NCBI GenBank assembly: GCA_018622675.1
Contig: CP076020.1
Span: forward strand, 682,001-746,000
From: Mycoplasmatota bacterium
GTDB lineage: Bacteria; Bacillota_I; Bacilli_A; Izemoplasmatales; Hujiaoplasmataceae
Direction of reading: 5' to 3'
DNA: 64,000 nt
Made by a program: the position numbers and the translations under genes. Numbering within the stretch: position 1 is the first letter of the stretch; every line of letters starts with the position of its first letter. Below are positions 8,477 to 17,693 of the stretch, piece by piece. The notes below the pieces were generated by a model. That model worked only from the letters and a program-made list of their open reading frames with translations. It made no database searches and was not told the origin of the DNA.

Positions 8477-10285
8477 ATGATGGCAAACATCAGTAAAGAA
8501 AAGATTGATCAAGTGAATCAAGCTGCTGACATTGTTGATGTGATTAGTGAATACGTTTCGCTGCAACCATCAGGTAAAAGTATGAAAGGTTTATGTCCTT
8601 TTCATAGTGAAAAAACCCCCTCTTTTCATGTCAGCAAAGAAAAGCAAATATTTAATTGTTTTGGCTGTCACAAAGGCGGTAATGCAATTACATTTATCCA
8701 AGAATATAAACATTTAGATTTTGTTGAAGCAGTTCGGTTTTTAGCGGACAAATACAATATTGATTTAGAAGAAGATCAAAATACAATTGAAAAGTATAAT
8801 TTTAATAAATTGTATGAAGTTAATAAACTTGCTAAGGATTTTTTCAATCTACATTTATTAAATTTAGATAGTGGAAAAGATGCCTTAAAGTATTTATTAA
8901 ACAGAAACCTAACTAAACATGTACTTAATGAATATAATATTGGCTATTCACCGTCTAGAGATAATTTGTTAATGAAAAATTTATTAGAAAATTTTCAAGA
9001 GTTCGAGTTAGTTGAAGCCGGTCTAGTAAATCGGAATGATTCTGGAAATTACTATGATGTTTTTAGACATAGAATTATGTTTCCGATTCATAATGAACAG
9101 GGAAAAGTTATTGGTTTTAGCGGAAGAACATTATCAAATGATAAAAATCTACCAAAATATGTTAATACCCAAGCGACTAAAATTTTTAATAAAGGTGAAG
9201 TTCTATATAATCTTGATAAAGCGCTACCCTTCATTAATCAAAAGAAAAGACTTGTATTAATGGAAGGTTTCTTTGATGTCATTCAGGCCTCAATTGCTGG
9301 TGTTGAAGAGTCAGTATGCACCATGGGAACTGAACTAACTACTGAACAAGCTAGAAAAATTAAGAAATATACCGATAATGTTGTTATTTGTTATGATGGA
9401 GATGAACCAGGAAAACAAGCAACATATAGAGCGTTAAAAATACTTGAAAATGCACATTTAAATGTTCAAATAGCTTTAATGCCCGATGGATTAGATCCTG
9501 ATGAATATATTAACAAATATTCCGCAACGATGTTTAGAAATCAATTAAACCAACAGTTGATTGATAAGTTTGATTTTGTTTTTGAGATGATAATCAATAA
9601 AGGATTAAAGACAAGTTCTGAAATCGAAAGCGCCAAGAATGCTTTGTTCAAGTTTTTAGTTCAATCAGCTTCAAAAACGATTACAATGATTTATTTACAA
9701 AAGTTTGCAGAAAAGATTGGTATATCTATTGATGTGATTCAACAGGATTACCAACGGTATTTAGTCAATCAAAGAAAATATCATCAAATAGAAAAAACTA
9801 GGCGTAAAATGCCAGAATTAAAAATTTCTAAGGCTAGAATTACTGCTGAAGAAAAACTGATTAACTATTACTTAAAGAGTGATGAATATCGAGAAATTAT
9901 AGAAGAAGATTTTAATAATTTCAAATATTTAAAAGGCATGAGATTTGAAATTTTGATTACAATGAGAGAGATTTTTTTATCGAATCGTGAAGTTGCCTTA
10001 TATAATTTGAAAACTGATTTAAGTGATGAAAGCTTTGACACGTTAAATCAATTATTGCTTAAAGAAGATTATCTTTACAGTGAAAGTGAGTTAAAGCAAC
10101 TTATTGATACCTTGGTTTATGAATCATTAATTGCCGAAATTGATGATTTAAGAAAAGAATTAATGAGAAAAGCAGACAAGAATGATTTAAAAGACTTTTC
10201 AAAATATAAAACTTTGTTAGATGAAAAAAGAAGGTCTTGTGAAATTATTAGGAGGAGAAGGAATGACAAAAAAGCAAATATTTAG
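8477..10285 (+). CDS. dnaG: DNA primase
   Basis: A 602-residue primase. The N-terminal CHC2 zinc ribbon has ligands C40, H43, C61 and C64. It is followed by the catalytic core with IGFSGRT and the TOPRIM motifs LMEGFFDVI and [10 protein letters not shown]. The C-terminal region (about residues 430-602) is the helicase-interacting part and is poorly conserved. It synthesises RNA primers for replication. It lies 12 bases after glyQS and overlaps rpoD by 23 bases, the classical macromolecular-synthesis operon order. Confidence 0.96.
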   Translation: MMANISKEKIDQVNQAADIVDVISEYVSLQPSGKSMKGLCPFHSEKTPSFHVSKEKQIFNCFGCHKGGNAITFIQEYKHLDFVEAVRFLADKYNIDLEEDQNTIEKYNFNKLYEVNKLAKDFFNLHLLNLDSGKDALKYLLNRNLTKHVLNEYNIGYSPSRDNLLMKNLLENFQEFELVEAGLVNRNDSGNYYDVFRHRIMFPIHNEQGKVIGFSGRTLSNDKNLPKYVNTQATKIFNKGEVLYNLDKALPFINQKKRLVLMEGFFDVIQASIAGVEESVCTMGTELTTEQARKIKKYTDNVVICYDGDEPGKQATYRALKILENAHLNVQIALMPDGLDPDEYINKYSATMFRNQLNQQLIDKFDFVFEMIINKGLKTSSEIESAKNALFKFLVQSASKTITMIYLQKFAEKIGISIDVIQQDYQRYLVNQRKYHQIEKTRRKMPELKISKARITAEEKLINYYLKSDEYREIIEEDFNNFKYLKGMRFEILITMREIFLSNREVALYNLKTDLSDESFDTLNQLLLKEDYLYSESELKQLIDTLVYESLIAEIDDLRKELMRKADKNDLKDFSKYKTLLDEKRRSCEIIRRRRNDKKANI

Positions 10286-11516
10286 TGAGTTACTAGAAAT
10301 TTTCAAAGAAAACAACGGTCTTACAGTTAAAGAAATATTTGAGTATGTAGACAAAGAAAGTGATGACTTTGAAGATATCGTAGCGACACTAGCGCACAGA
10401 GGTATGTTGCCAGATGAGTTTTTTGATTACGTCAAAAACGAAACTAGCGATGATCAAGTCAGTTTGAATGATTTATCTGATGATTTAATTTCTGAAACTG
10501 AAATTAAAGAAATTCGTGATTTTTCAAAAGAAACAAATGATCGATTAATGAAAGAAAAGGTTTTTGATTCATCTGTTTCAATTAAAGTCGATGATCCTGT
10601 TCGTATGTATCTAAAAGAAATAGGACGAGTAGACCTCCTAACTAGCGAAGAAGAATATGAGTTGGCTACATTAGTAGATCGCGATAAAAAGGTAAGAGAA
10701 ATATATGAATACAGACGCAAAGAAGGCGTTCCAATTAGTAGTGAAGAAATGTTTGAATTTGAAGAAGTATTTAGAAAAGGTGACTTTGCGAGAAAAAAAT
10801 TAGTTGAAGCTAATTTACGGTTAGTTGTCAATATTGCCAAAAGATATGTATCAAGAGGATTACAATTTCTTGATTTAATTCAAGAAGGTAATATGGGATT
10901 GATTAAGGCAGTTGGTAAGTTTGATTATACTAAAGGTTTTAAGTTTTCAACCTACGCTACTTGGTGGATTCGTCAAGCAATCACAAGAGCCATTGCTGAT
11001 CAAGCAAGAACTATTCGTATTCCTGTACATATGGTAGAGACAATTAATAAAATGGTAAGAACTCAAAGAACCTTAACTCAAAAGTTAAAAAGAGAGCCAA
11101 CGCCAGAGGAAGTTGCTGCTGAAATGGGTATAACTGCCGATAGGGTTCAAGCTATACAAAAAACAGCACAAGAACCTATATCTTTAGAGTCACCTGTTGG
11201 TGAAGAAGAAGATTCAAGTTTAGGAGATTTTATTCCGGATAATGATATCTTAAATCCTTATGAGTTTACAACAAAAGAAATGTTAAAAAGAGAGTTAAAC
11301 GCTGCCCTTGCTACATTAACCGATAGAGAAGAAAAAGTTCTAAGAATGAGATTTGGTTTGCTTGATGGAAAACCTAGAACTTTAGAAGAAGTTGGAAAAG
11401 AGTTTAATGTAACTAGAGAGAGGATTCGTCAAATTGAATCAAAAGCAATTAAGAAACTAAGAACACCAAATCGTTCTAAAAAACTTAAGGATTTTAAGGA
11501 TGGGCAGTATAGATGA
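10263..11516 (+). CDS. rpoD: Primary sigma factor SigA/RpoD
   Basis: A 417-residue sigma-70. Region 1.1 (about residues 1-75) is present. Region 1.2 is [17 protein letters not shown], and region 2 runs from [15 protein letters not shown] to [20 protein letters not shown]. Region 3 and region 4 ([15 protein letters not shown] ... [18 protein letters not shown]) follow. It directs RNA polymerase to TTGACA/TATAAT promoters like those found throughout the window. The start is ATG 10263, preceded by AGGAGGAGAAGG inside the end of dnaG. Confidence 0.97.
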   Translation: MTKKQIFSELLEIFKENNGLTVKEIFEYVDKESDDFEDIVATLAHRGMLPDEFFDYVKNETSDDQVSLNDLSDDLISETEIKEIRDFSKETNDRLMKEKVFDSSVSIKVDDPVRMYLKEIGRVDLLTSEEEYELATLVDRDKKVREIYEYRRKEGVPISSEEMFEFEEVFRKGDFARKKLVEANLRLVVNIAKRYVSRGLQFLDLIQEGNMGLIKAVGKFDYTKGFKFSTYATWWIRQAITRAIADQARTIRIPVHMVETINKMVRTQRTLTQKLKREPTPEEVAAEMGITADRVQAIQKTAQEPISLESPVGEEEDSSLGDFIPDNDILNPYEFTTKEMLKRELNAALATLTDREEKVLRMRFGLLDGKPRTLEEVGKEFNVTRERIRQIESKAIKKLRTPNRSKKLKDFKDGQYR

Positions 11517-12169
11517 TTTCTGAACGCTTAAGAGTTGCTAGTCAGTTTCTTAAGGGTTATCATTATCTAGCAGATTGTGGTACAGACCATGCCCTTTTGC
11601 CAATATATGCTATAGAAAAAGGTTTTGTTCAAAAAGCTATTGCATCGGATAATAAACATCATCCACTTTTATCAGCTAAAAATAATATTGCCGAACATCG
11701 CCTATATGGAAAGATAAAAACAGTGTTAGCTGATGGACTAAGTTATTTAAACTTAGAAAATGATGTAGATGTGGTTACTATCTTAGGTATGGGCGGACCA
11801 ACAATTGTGGAAATATTATCTCAAGCTTATTTGTATAATATTAAAAGAATGGTTTTACAACCTAATTCGCAAAGTAAAGAAGTTAGGATATTTTTGGAAT
11901 CAAATAAATGGAAGATTGTTGATGAAGTCTTTTTGAAAGAAAATGATAAATATTATCAAATAATTGTATGTGAACATGGAAATATGGCTTTGTCTGAAAA
12001 AGAGAGAGAGTTTGGGCCTATTATTTTAAATGAAAAATCTGAATTATTTAAGGAAAGAATTCAATTGATGATTGGACAACTTACAAAAGCTATTCAAGAA
12101 ACAAATAATTTAGACACAAGAAAAAAATTAAAATTACGCTTAGAATATTTAGAGGAGGCGATTAAGTGA
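11513..12169 (+). CDS. trmK: tRNA m1A22 methyltransferase TrmK
   Basis: A 218-residue Rossmann-fold methyltransferase with the SAM-binding motif [16 protein letters not shown], then ASDNKHHPL and [12 protein letters not shown] helical C-terminal part (about residues 160-218) is typical of TrmK. It methylates A22 in the D-arm of tRNAs. The ATG overlaps the rpoD stop (ATGA). The rpoD-trmK-Nif3 order is widespread in Firmicutes. Confidence 0.92.
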   Translation: MISERLRVASQFLKGYHYLADCGTDHALLPIYAIEKGFVQKAIASDNKHHPLLSAKNNIAEHRLYGKIKTVLADGLSYLNLENDVDVVTILGMGGPTIVEILSQAYLYNIKRMVLQPNSQSKEVRIFLESNKWKIVDEVFLKENDKYYQIIVCEHGNMALSEKEREFGPIILNEKSELFKERIQLMIGQLTKAIQETNNLDTRKKLKLRLEYLEEAIK

Positions 12170-12930
12170 ATTTAGTTGAGATTATTAAATATTTTGAGTC
12201 AAAATACCCAAAAGAATTAGCCTATGATTGGGATAATGTTGGTCTTCAAGTAGGTACGCTTAATATGAAAGCAAAAAGAGTATTGGTTAGTTTGGATTTA
12301 ACTAAAGAAGTTGTAAAGGAAGCAATTGAAAAAAAAGTGAACATGATCATTACCCACCATCCTTTAATTTTTACGCCGATGGATAAAATTGTATTTGATT
12401 CTCCTAAGGGGTGGATTGTTAAAAATTTAATTAAACATAATATCACAGTATATTCAGCCCATACAAATTATGATGTAGCTGAAGGTGGTATGAATGATGT
12501 TTTAGCTAATGCCCTTAAAATCAAGTCTGCCAAAATGCTAGATATGAATGATGAAATTGGACGTTTTGGGCAAATTGATGAAGTGGATTTTATAACATTT
12601 ATTAAAAACGTCAAAAGCTCATTAAAACTAGATTCAGTAAAGGTTATTGGCAGAACTGATAGACTAACAAAAACTATTGGAATATCAGGAGGATCTGGTT
12701 CAAAGCATATGTATGCGGCTAAAAAAGCTGGTTGTGATGTATATTTAACAGGTGATGTTACTTATCATACTGCATTAGATGCAATCGCTTTAGGCATAAC
12801 CATTGTTGATATTGGACATCATGCTGAAAAAATCTTCGTTCCAACAATTAAAAAAGAACTGAGTGAGCAATTTTCTGAAGTTGAATTTCTAGAATCGGAA
12901 ATTAACACAGATCCATATATAGAATATTAA
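12166..12930 (+). CDS. Nif3-like dinuclear metal centre protein (YqfO family)
   Basis: A 254-residue protein with the family metal ligands in ITHHPLIF, SAHTNYD and, near the C-terminus, DIGHHAEK. It is the short form, lacking the PII-like insertion of Bacillus YqfO. The family carries a two-metal site and has been annotated as GTP cyclohydrolase I type 2, but its in vivo role is uncertain. It starts at GTG 12166, overlapping the trmK stop (GTGA), with GAGGAGG just upstream. It is the last gene of the glyQS operon before a terminator. Confidence 0.9.
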   Translation: MNLVEIIKYFESKYPKELAYDWDNVGLQVGTLNMKAKRVLVSLDLTKEVVKEAIEKKVNMIITHHPLIFTPMDKIVFDSPKGWIVKNLIKHNITVYSAHTNYDVAEGGMNDVLANALKIKSAKMLDMNDEIGRFGQIDEVDFITFIKNVKSSLKLDSVKVIGRTDRLTKTIGISGGSGSKHMYAAKKAGCDVYLTGDVTYHTALDAIALGITIVDIGHHAEKIFVPTIKKELSEQFSEVEFLESEINTDPYIEY

Positions 12931-12937
12931 TCTTACA

Positions 12938-12972
12938 AGTTTAAAACCATTTGCGTTTTAAACTTTTTTTTC
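12938..12972 (+). terminator. Terminator of the glyQS-dnaG-rpoD operon
   Basis: Stem AGTTTAAAAC / GTTTTAAACT (12938-12964) with a 7-base loop, followed directly by TTTTTTT. Confidence 0.85.
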
Positions 12973-13001
12973 TTGAAAAATATAAAAACATATGATAGTA
13001 T
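12973..13001 (+). promoter_or_regulatory. Promoter of the DegV-FabT operon
   Basis: TTGAAA (12973-12978), 17 bases, then TAGTAT (12996-13001). It starts immediately after the upstream terminator and would initiate near 13008, inside the first of two palindromic boxes. Confidence 0.55.
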
Positions 13002-13004
13002 ATG

Positions 13005-13034
13005 TTTTGAACTTCAAAATATTTGAAAATCAAA
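13005..13034 (+). promoter_or_regulatory. Two tandem FabT-like operator boxes
   Basis: Two copies of the palindrome TTTGA-N3-TCAAA lie in the leader. Box 1 is TTTGA-ACT-TCAAA (13006-13018), extended by one more T/A pair. Box 2 is TTTGA-AAA-TCAAA (13022-13034). Their centres are 16 bases apart, at and just after the predicted transcription start. As I recall it, the FabT operator of lactic acid bacteria has the same TTTGA-N3-TCAAA half-site layout. Since the operon encodes a FabT-like protein, autoregulation is the natural inference. Confidence 0.65.
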
Positions 13035-13048
13035 GGAAGGAATACATA

Positions 13049-13891
13049 ATGAATAGAATAGGAATAGCAGTAGATGGTAATTCAGGTATTGATTATTTAG
13101 AGAGAGATAAAGATATAAGGATATTTAGGTCGCATTTATTGATTGAGAACCAAGAGTTTGAGGACTATATAGAAATAAGTAGTGATGATTTCTATGATAG
13201 ATTAAATAAAAACCCAGATTTAAATATTTCTACAGCTCAAACGAGTACGGGTAAAATTTTAGAAATGTATGAAGAAATGAAAGCAAGTGGTTATCATCAA
13301 TTATTAATCATAACTATTTCAAAGGAATTAAGCGGTACATATCAAAATGCTGTATTAGCGGCCTCAATGATAGATATTGATGTGAGAGTATATGATTCAA
13401 AATCTGTTTCTTATATTCAAGCATTAATGGCCATGATAGCTCAAAAAATGGTTAAGAGTGGCAAAGATATTGATGAGATTATTGAAAGACTAGATTATAT
13501 TAGAGATCACAATCACATATATATAACTGTAGATACTTTAAAATACTTGGTGAAGAATGGGCGTTTATCAAATGTTGCAGGAGCAATTGGGTCCCTATTG
13601 AAACTAAAACCATTGTTAGAGGTAAATCAAGAAGGAAAAGTTAAAACAGTATCAAAAATTAGAACCACAAAAAAAGCGAGAAAATTATTAATTGAAAGAT
13701 TTGTTCAAGAAACAAATGGTAAAGATATTATTAGTTTTGTTGTATATACAAATAATAAGGATGAAATGGAATTATTTAAAAAAGAACTTGAAGCAGAAGG
13801 TATTAAAGATATTATGTTAGTGCCTCTAACGCCAGTAGTAGGAACACATGCGGGTCCAGGTACAATGGGAGTTGGCTATATTGAAAAATGA
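13049..13891 (+). CDS. DegV family fatty-acid-binding protein (FakB-like)
   Basis: A 280-residue DegV protein. The first lobe contains FRSHLLIENQEF, SDDFYDRL and TAQTSTGKILEMYEE; the second contains LKYLVKNGRLSN and ends GTHAGPGTMGVGYIEK. Family members (FakB) hold a fatty acid for phosphorylation by the kinase FakA, feeding acyl-phosphate to PlsX/PlsY. The start is ATG 13049, preceded by AAGGAAGG; an upstream in-frame ATG (12992) lies in the promoter. It overlaps the FabT-like regulator gene, which supports a role in lipid metabolism. No fakA lies in this window. Confidence 0.88.
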   Translation: MNRIGIAVDGNSGIDYLERDKDIRIFRSHLLIENQEFEDYIEISSDDFYDRLNKNPDLNISTAQTSTGKILEMYEEMKASGYHQLLIITISKELSGTYQNAVLAASMIDIDVRVYDSKSVSYIQALMAMIAQKMVKSGKDIDEIIERLDYIRDHNHIYITVDTLKYLVKNGRLSNVAGAIGSLLKLKPLLEVNQEGKVKTVSKIRTTKKARKLLIERFVQETNGKDIISFVVYTNNKDEMELFKKELEAEGIKDIMLVPLTPVVGTHAGPGTMGVGYIEK

Positions 13892-14324
13892 TCATATAGA
13901 AGCTAAAAAAATAGTCAATGAGTTACTGGTTGATATTTTCAATCGTATTTTAATCATTGAAGCTGAATACATGAAGAAGCAAAATGTTAAGTTATCAATG
14001 AATGAAATACATGTACTAGAAGCAATAGAGAGAGTTGATGAACCTAGCATGTCAAATATTGCTAAACAACTTCATATTACAGTTGGTTCATTAACAACTG
14101 CTATCAATACTTTATTTCAAAAGAAATATGTCATAAGAGATAGAGATGTAGATGACAGACGAAAAGTAATTGTCCGTTTAACTGACTTAAGTTATGACGT
14201 TTTAAGTAAACATGAACAATTTCATAATCATATGATAGATTCTATATTTAAGGATTTAAATGTAGGTGAAGATCAATTATTAATTGACTCATTAAGAAAC
14301 CTTTCTTCTTTCTTTAGTAGATAA
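13881..14324 (+). CDS. fabT: MarR family regulator, FabT-like
   Basis: A winged-helix MarR regulator of about 147 residues. The layout matches FabT: an N-terminal helix with NELLVDIFNRILIIEAEYM, then LSMNEIHVLEAIE, the recognition helix region ITVGSLTTAINTLFQKKYV, and the wing RDVDDRRKVIV. FabT represses fatty-acid synthesis genes with acyl-ACP as co-repressor. The start is placed at TTG 13881 with GGGAG upstream, overlapping the DegV gene by 11 bases. The pairing with a FakB-like gene and the TTTGA-N3-TCAAA boxes upstream make the specific FabT assignment plausible. MarR membership itself is firm. Confidence 0.8.
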   Translation: MKNDHIEAKKIVNELLVDIFNRILIIEAEYMKKQNVKLSMNEIHVLEAIERVDEPSMSNIAKQLHITVGSLTTAINTLFQKKYVIRDRDVDDRRKVIVRLTDLSYDVLSKHEQFHNHMIDSIFKDLNVGEDQLLIDSLRNLSSFFSR

Positions 14325-14325
14325 A

Positions 14326-14357
14326 AAAAACAGCGGATAAGTTATCCGCTGTTTTTA
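14326..14357. terminator. Bidirectional terminator between fabT-like gene and ferredoxin
   Basis: Long perfect stem AACAGCGGAT...ATCCGCTGTT (about 14329-14353), with A-runs on the left and T-runs on the right. It therefore terminates the plus-strand operon and, read in reverse, the minus-strand ferredoxin gene. Confidence 0.9.
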
Positions 14358-14368
14358 TATGAATAAAA

Positions 14369-14536
14369 TTATTTTGTAATGATGCAATCAACAGGACAGT
14401 TTGCTTCGCAAACTCCACAATCAATACAAGCGTCTTCATCAATTACATATGGTTCGCCTTCTTCAATACAATCTACTGGGCAATTTTCTTTACATGTTCC
14501 ACATGCAATACAAGTGTCTAAAATAAATCTTGGCAT
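14369..14536 (-). CDS. 2[4Fe-4S] ferredoxin
   Basis: A 55-residue clostridial-type ferredoxin with two CxxCxxCxxxCP motifs: CIACGTCKENCPVDC and CIDCGVCEANCPVDC. The two halves are near repeats of each other. It is a low-potential electron carrier in the cytosol, for example for pyruvate:ferredoxin oxidoreductase-type enzymes, though the partner is not in the window. The start is ATG at 14536, preceded by AAGGAGG. An inverted repeat overlaps its predicted promoter. Confidence 0.96.
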   Translation of the reverse strand: MPRFILDTCIACGTCKENCPVDCIEEGEPYVIDEDACIDCGVCEANCPVDCIITK

Positions 14537-14570
14537 TTTTATATCCTCCTTAAGAATCTTTAACATACAT

Positions 14571-14603
14571 ATTTTAACAATGATTGCTTGTTTTGTAAAC
14601 AAG
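14571..14603 (-). promoter_or_regulatory. Ferredoxin promoter with overlapping inverted repeat
   Basis: On the minus strand TTTACA and TAAAAT (within TGTTAAAAT) are 17 bases apart (14571-14599). The inverted repeat CTTGTTT-TGT-AAACAAG (14587-14603) covers the -35 hexamer, a position suited to a repressor or redox regulator. Confidence 0.6.
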
Positions 14604-14615
14604 TAATTTAAAAAT

Positions 14616-14636
14616 AATAACATTTGTAATGTTATT
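14616..14636. repeat. Short inverted repeat in the ferredoxin-yneF intergenic region
   Basis: AATAACAT-TTGTA-ATGTTATT, an 8-bp inverted repeat with a 5-base centre, lies between the two divergent promoters. It could be a regulator site or chance symmetry in AT-rich DNA. Confidence 0.4.
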
Positions 14637-14711
14637 TATTATATATTTGAAAATTTATAAAGAAATTTGAAAAGTATTATTTAATTATCGTTAAATACTA
14701 GTGATTAAAAC

Positions 14712-14740
14712 TTGATTAAAATGTCTTGTTTTGGTACAAT
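14712..14740 (+). promoter_or_regulatory. Promoter of yneF
   Basis: TTGATT (14712-14717), 17 bases, then TACAAT (14735-14740), about 28 bases before the start codon. Confidence 0.65.
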
Positions 14741-14768
14741 TATAGTTGAGTTTAAAGGAGTGATTAAA

Positions 14769-14987
14769 ATGATGGAACTATGGTTAGAAATCGTATTAAT
14801 AGTCGTAGCATTAATTGTTGGTTTGGTAATTGGATTCTTTCTTGCAAGAAAGTACTTCAAAAGTTATCTTGATAAAAACCCACCTATTAATGAAAAAATG
14901 ATCAGGGCAATGATGTCACAAATGGGCCGCAAACCTTCGGAAAAACAAGTTAGACAAGTGATGGCATCAATGAAACAAAATCAATAA
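14769..14987 (+). CDS. yneF: UPF0154 (YneF family) small membrane protein
   Basis: A protein of about 72 residues with one N-terminal transmembrane helix ([21 protein letters not shown]). It is followed by [39 protein letters not shown], the signature of UPF0154/YneF. The family is widespread in Firmicutes and Mollicutes and has no established function. The start is ATG 14769 (or the adjacent ATG 14772), preceded by AAAGGAGTG. It is a single-gene transcript converging on plsY. Confidence 0.93.
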   Translation: MMELWLEIVLIVVALIVGLVIGFFLARKYFKSYLDKNPPINEKMIRAMMSQMGRKPSEKQVRQVMASMKQNQ

Positions 14988-14991
14988 AAAA

Positions 14992-15022
14992 ATGGTCTCC
15001 ATTAAGGAGATCATATTTTTTT
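14992..15022. terminator. Bidirectional terminator between yneF and plsY
   Basis: ATGGTCTCC (14992-15000), loop ATTAA, GGAGATCAT (15006-15014), with one G-U pair, flanked by AAAAAAA and ATTTTTTT. The plsY stop codon (TCA on this strand, 15011-15013) lies within the right arm. Confidence 0.85.
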
Positions 15023-15649
15023 ATTAGGCTTTTTAAAAAGATAAGATTTATTCTCGTTGCCATGATAAAGTTTAACGAAATTACTTCTATGTCGATAGAA
15101 TATTAGTAAGGTTGCCGTCCATGTGACAATCATAAATATTAAATCATAGGTTGGATTGTCTGAAGCGAAATATAAGATACTAGCAATAATCGAAGTAAGA
15201 AGTGCTGTAGATGTGGAAGCAATTGAAACATATTTTGTAAAATGTACAGTTAATATAAAATAAGGTATTAAAGGAATTCCAACCCATGGCGCATAAGCTA
15301 TTATGAGTCCAAATGACGAAGCAACTCCTTTACCGCCTTTGAATTTCATCCAAATTGGGAAAATATGGCCAATGATAGAAGCTAAACCATAGTACAGAGG
15401 GTGTAACATGGTAACACCAAACAATTCAGGGTTATACCTAACTAATAATACTAATATACCACTTTTTGTTATGTCTAGAATAAGAACAAATATTCCAATC
15501 GTCTTTCCAAGAACTCTAAAAGCATTAGTAGTACCAAGGTTTCCGCTACCATGCTTTCTTAAATCTTTGTTTTTAAATTTTTTTCCAAAAATATATGAAA
15601 AGGGTATAGCCCCAATAATATAAGCGATTACTAGAAATAAGTATTCCAT
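15011..15649 (-). CDS. plsY: Acyl-phosphate:glycerol-3-phosphate acyltransferase PlsY
   Basis: A 212-residue polytopic membrane protein. Conserved PlsY loops are GSGNLGTTNAFRVLG near residue 35 and FKGGKGVASSFG near residue 105, with several hydrophobic helices. It transfers an acyl group from acyl-phosphate to glycerol-3-phosphate, the first membrane step of phospholipid synthesis. GAGAGG precedes the ATG. Its closeness to the FakB/FabT-like pair groups lipid functions in this region. The neighbour parE is transcribed divergently. Confidence 0.95.
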   Translation of the reverse strand: MEYLFLVIAYIIGAIPFSYIFGKKFKNKDLRKHGSGNLGTTNAFRVLGKTIGIFVLILDITKSGILVLLVRYNPELFGVTMLHPLYYGLASIIGHIFPIWMKFKGGKGVASSFGLIIAYAPWVGIPLIPYFILTVHFTKYVSIASTSTALLTSIIASILYFASDNPTYDLIFMIVTWTATLLIFYRHRSNFVKLYHGNENKSYLFKKPNKKI

Positions 15650-15673
15650 TTCGACCTCTCTTTATTGATAATG

Positions 15674-15682
15674 ATTATACCA
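15674..15682 (-). promoter_or_regulatory. Extended -10 promoter of plsY
   Basis: The minus strand reads TGGTATAAT, an extended -10, about 25 bases from the start codon. The -35 region is T-rich and not clear. Confidence 0.5.
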
Positions 15683-15720
15683 AAAAAATCTAGAAAAATA
15701 AAGAAATAACTTGCAAAATT

Positions 15721-15729
15721 TGATATAAT
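15721..15729 (+). promoter_or_regulatory. Extended -10 promoter of parE-parC
   Basis: TGATATAAT, an extended consensus -10, is 30 bases before the parE ATG. No good -35 lies 17 bases upstream. Confidence 0.6.
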
Positions 15730-15758
15730 AAAAGATAGAGCAAAAAGGAGCAGATAAT

Positions 15759-17693
15759 ATGAGCGCAAAGTCAAATGCATATAATGCAAAATCATTACAA
15801 ATACTAGAAGGATTAGAAGCTGTAAGAAAAAGACCAGCTATGTATATTGGATCTACAGATACAAGAGGTCTTCATCATTTAGTATGGGAAATCATTGATA
15901 ATTCTATTGATGAAGCTCTAGCGGGATATGGATCATATATAAAGGTTGAAATTAATGAAGATAATTCAATTAGAGTTTCTGATGACGGTAGAGGTATGCC
16001 TGTTGATAAACATGAATCTGGTTTAAGCGGAGTAGAGTTAATCTTTACGAAGTTACATGCTGGAGGAAAATTTTCTGCAGATGGTGCCTATAAAGTTTCA
16101 GGTGGGCTCCATGGTGTAGGTGCTTCTGTTGTTAATGCGTTATCAGAATTTTTAGAAGTAAATGTATATAGAGATGGTAAAAGTTATTCAATGAGGTTTG
16201 AAAATGGTGGTAAAGCAGTTTATCTTTTAAAGGAAACTGGTGACACTAAGAAAAGCGGTACAGAAGTTTGGTTTAAACCGGATCAAACTATTTTTAGTAC
16301 GACTTTGTTTAACTATAAAATGATTGAAGAACGCGTGAGAGAAAATGCATTTTTGATCAAAGGATTAAAAATGGAAGTGATTGATCATCGTAGTAAGGAA
16401 AAACAAATATTTCAATTCGATAAGGGTATTAGACAATACGTTGAACATATAAATAAAGGTAAATCGATTATCAATAAACCTGTATATTTTATAGGTACGA
16501 GTAATGATATTGAAGTTGAAGTCTCATTTCAATATACAAAGGCCTATTCAGAAAACATTATATCTTTTGTAAATAATGTAAGAACTAAAGATGGTGGAAC
16601 CCATGAAACGGGTTTCAAATCAGCCTTTACAAAAGCTTACAATGAGTATGGTAGAAAAATGAACCTTATCAAAGAAAGAGATAGCTCTTTGGAAGGGACA
16701 CATGTTAGAGAAGGTATGACTGCAATTATTTCTGTTAGAATTCCTGAATATTTACTTCAGTTTGAAGGGCAAACTAAAAACAAACTAGGGACTACAGAGG
16801 CTAGACCCGCTGTAGAAACGGTTGTTAGTGAAAAAATAACAACATATTTAATGGAAAATCCGCAAACGTCTCAAGAGTTAATATCTAAATCGATTAAGGC
16901 AAGAAATGCTTGGGAAGCAGCAAGAAAAGCAAGAGAAGACGCTAGACTTGTAAAAAAAATCAAGAAAAAAGATACCGTATTATCTGGTAAATTAGCACCA
17001 GCTTCTTCAAAAGATTCATCTGTAAAAGAATTATTTTTAGTTGAGGGAGATTCTGCTGGTGGTTCTGCTAAGCAAGGGAGAGATAGAAAGTTTCAAGCGA
17101 TTTTACCATTAAGAGGAAAAGTTATTAATGCTGAAAAACAAAAAATGGAAGATGTTTTTAAAAATGAAGAAATATCGACGATTATTTCTACTATTGGCGC
17201 AGGCATAGGAAGTGATTTTCAAGTTAAAAAATCAAATTATAATAAGGTTATTATTATGACTGATGCTGATACTGATGGAGCTCATATTCAAGTTTTATTA
17301 ATCACTTTTTTCTTTAGATATATGCCTGAATTAATTGAAGCAGGTAAGCTTTTTATTGCCTTACCACCACTTTATAAAATTTCTGCATCAAACTCGAAAA
17401 AATATGAATATGCATGGACAGAAGAGGATAGAGAAGTGATTTGTAAACGTTATAAAAATTATTCTATTCAAAGATACAAAGGTTTAGGTGAAATGAACTC
17501 TAGCCAGTTATGGGAAACTACAATGGATCCAAGGACACGATCTTTAATTGAAGTCAGTATTGATTCATTAGCCGAAGCAGACCAACGAATATCAATTCTC
17601 ATGGGTGATAAAGTTGAACCAAGAAAAGAGTGGATTGATAACAATGTTACATTTGCTAACGAGGATGATTTCATCATTGGGGAGGACAAATAA
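15759..17693 (+). CDS. parE: Topoisomerase IV subunit B
   Basis: A 644-residue type IIA topoisomerase ATPase subunit. The GHKL fold shows EIIDNSIDEALAG, SDDGRGMPV and GGLHGVGASVVNALS. The TOPRIM part contains LVEGDSAGGSAKQGRDR and IIMTDADTDGAHI, and QRYKGLGEMN follows near the C-terminus. The N-terminal YNAKSLQILEGLEAVRKRPAMYIG and the partner gene with ParC features favour ParE over GyrB. It decatenates daughter chromosomes with ParC. AAAAGGAG precedes the ATG, and the stop overlaps the parC start by one base. Confidence 0.92.
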   Translation: MSAKSNAYNAKSLQILEGLEAVRKRPAMYIGSTDTRGLHHLVWEIIDNSIDEALAGYGSYIKVEINEDNSIRVSDDGRGMPVDKHESGLSGVELIFTKLHAGGKFSADGAYKVSGGLHGVGASVVNALSEFLEVNVYRDGKSYSMRFENGGKAVYLLKETGDTKKSGTEVWFKPDQTIFSTTLFNYKMIEERVRENAFLIKGLKMEVIDHRSKEKQIFQFDKGIRQYVEHINKGKSIINKPVYFIGTSNDIEVEVSFQYTKAYSENIISFVNNVRTKDGGTHETGFKSAFTKAYNEYGRKMNLIKERDSSLEGTHVREGMTAIISVRIPEYLLQFEGQTKNKLGTTEARPAVETVVSEKITTYLMENPQTSQELISKSIKARNAWEAARKAREDARLVKKIKKKDTVLSGKLAPASSKDSSVKELFLVEGDSAGGSAKQGRDRKFQAILPLRGKVINAEKQKMEDVFKNEEISTIISTIGAGIGSDFQVKKSNYNKVIIMTDADTDGAHIQVLLITFFFRYMPELIEAGKLFIALPPLYKISASNSKKYEYAWTEEDREVICKRYKNYSIQRYKGLGEMNSSQLWETTMDPRTRSLIEVSIDSLAEADQRISILMGDKVEPRKEWIDNNVTFANEDDFIIGEDK

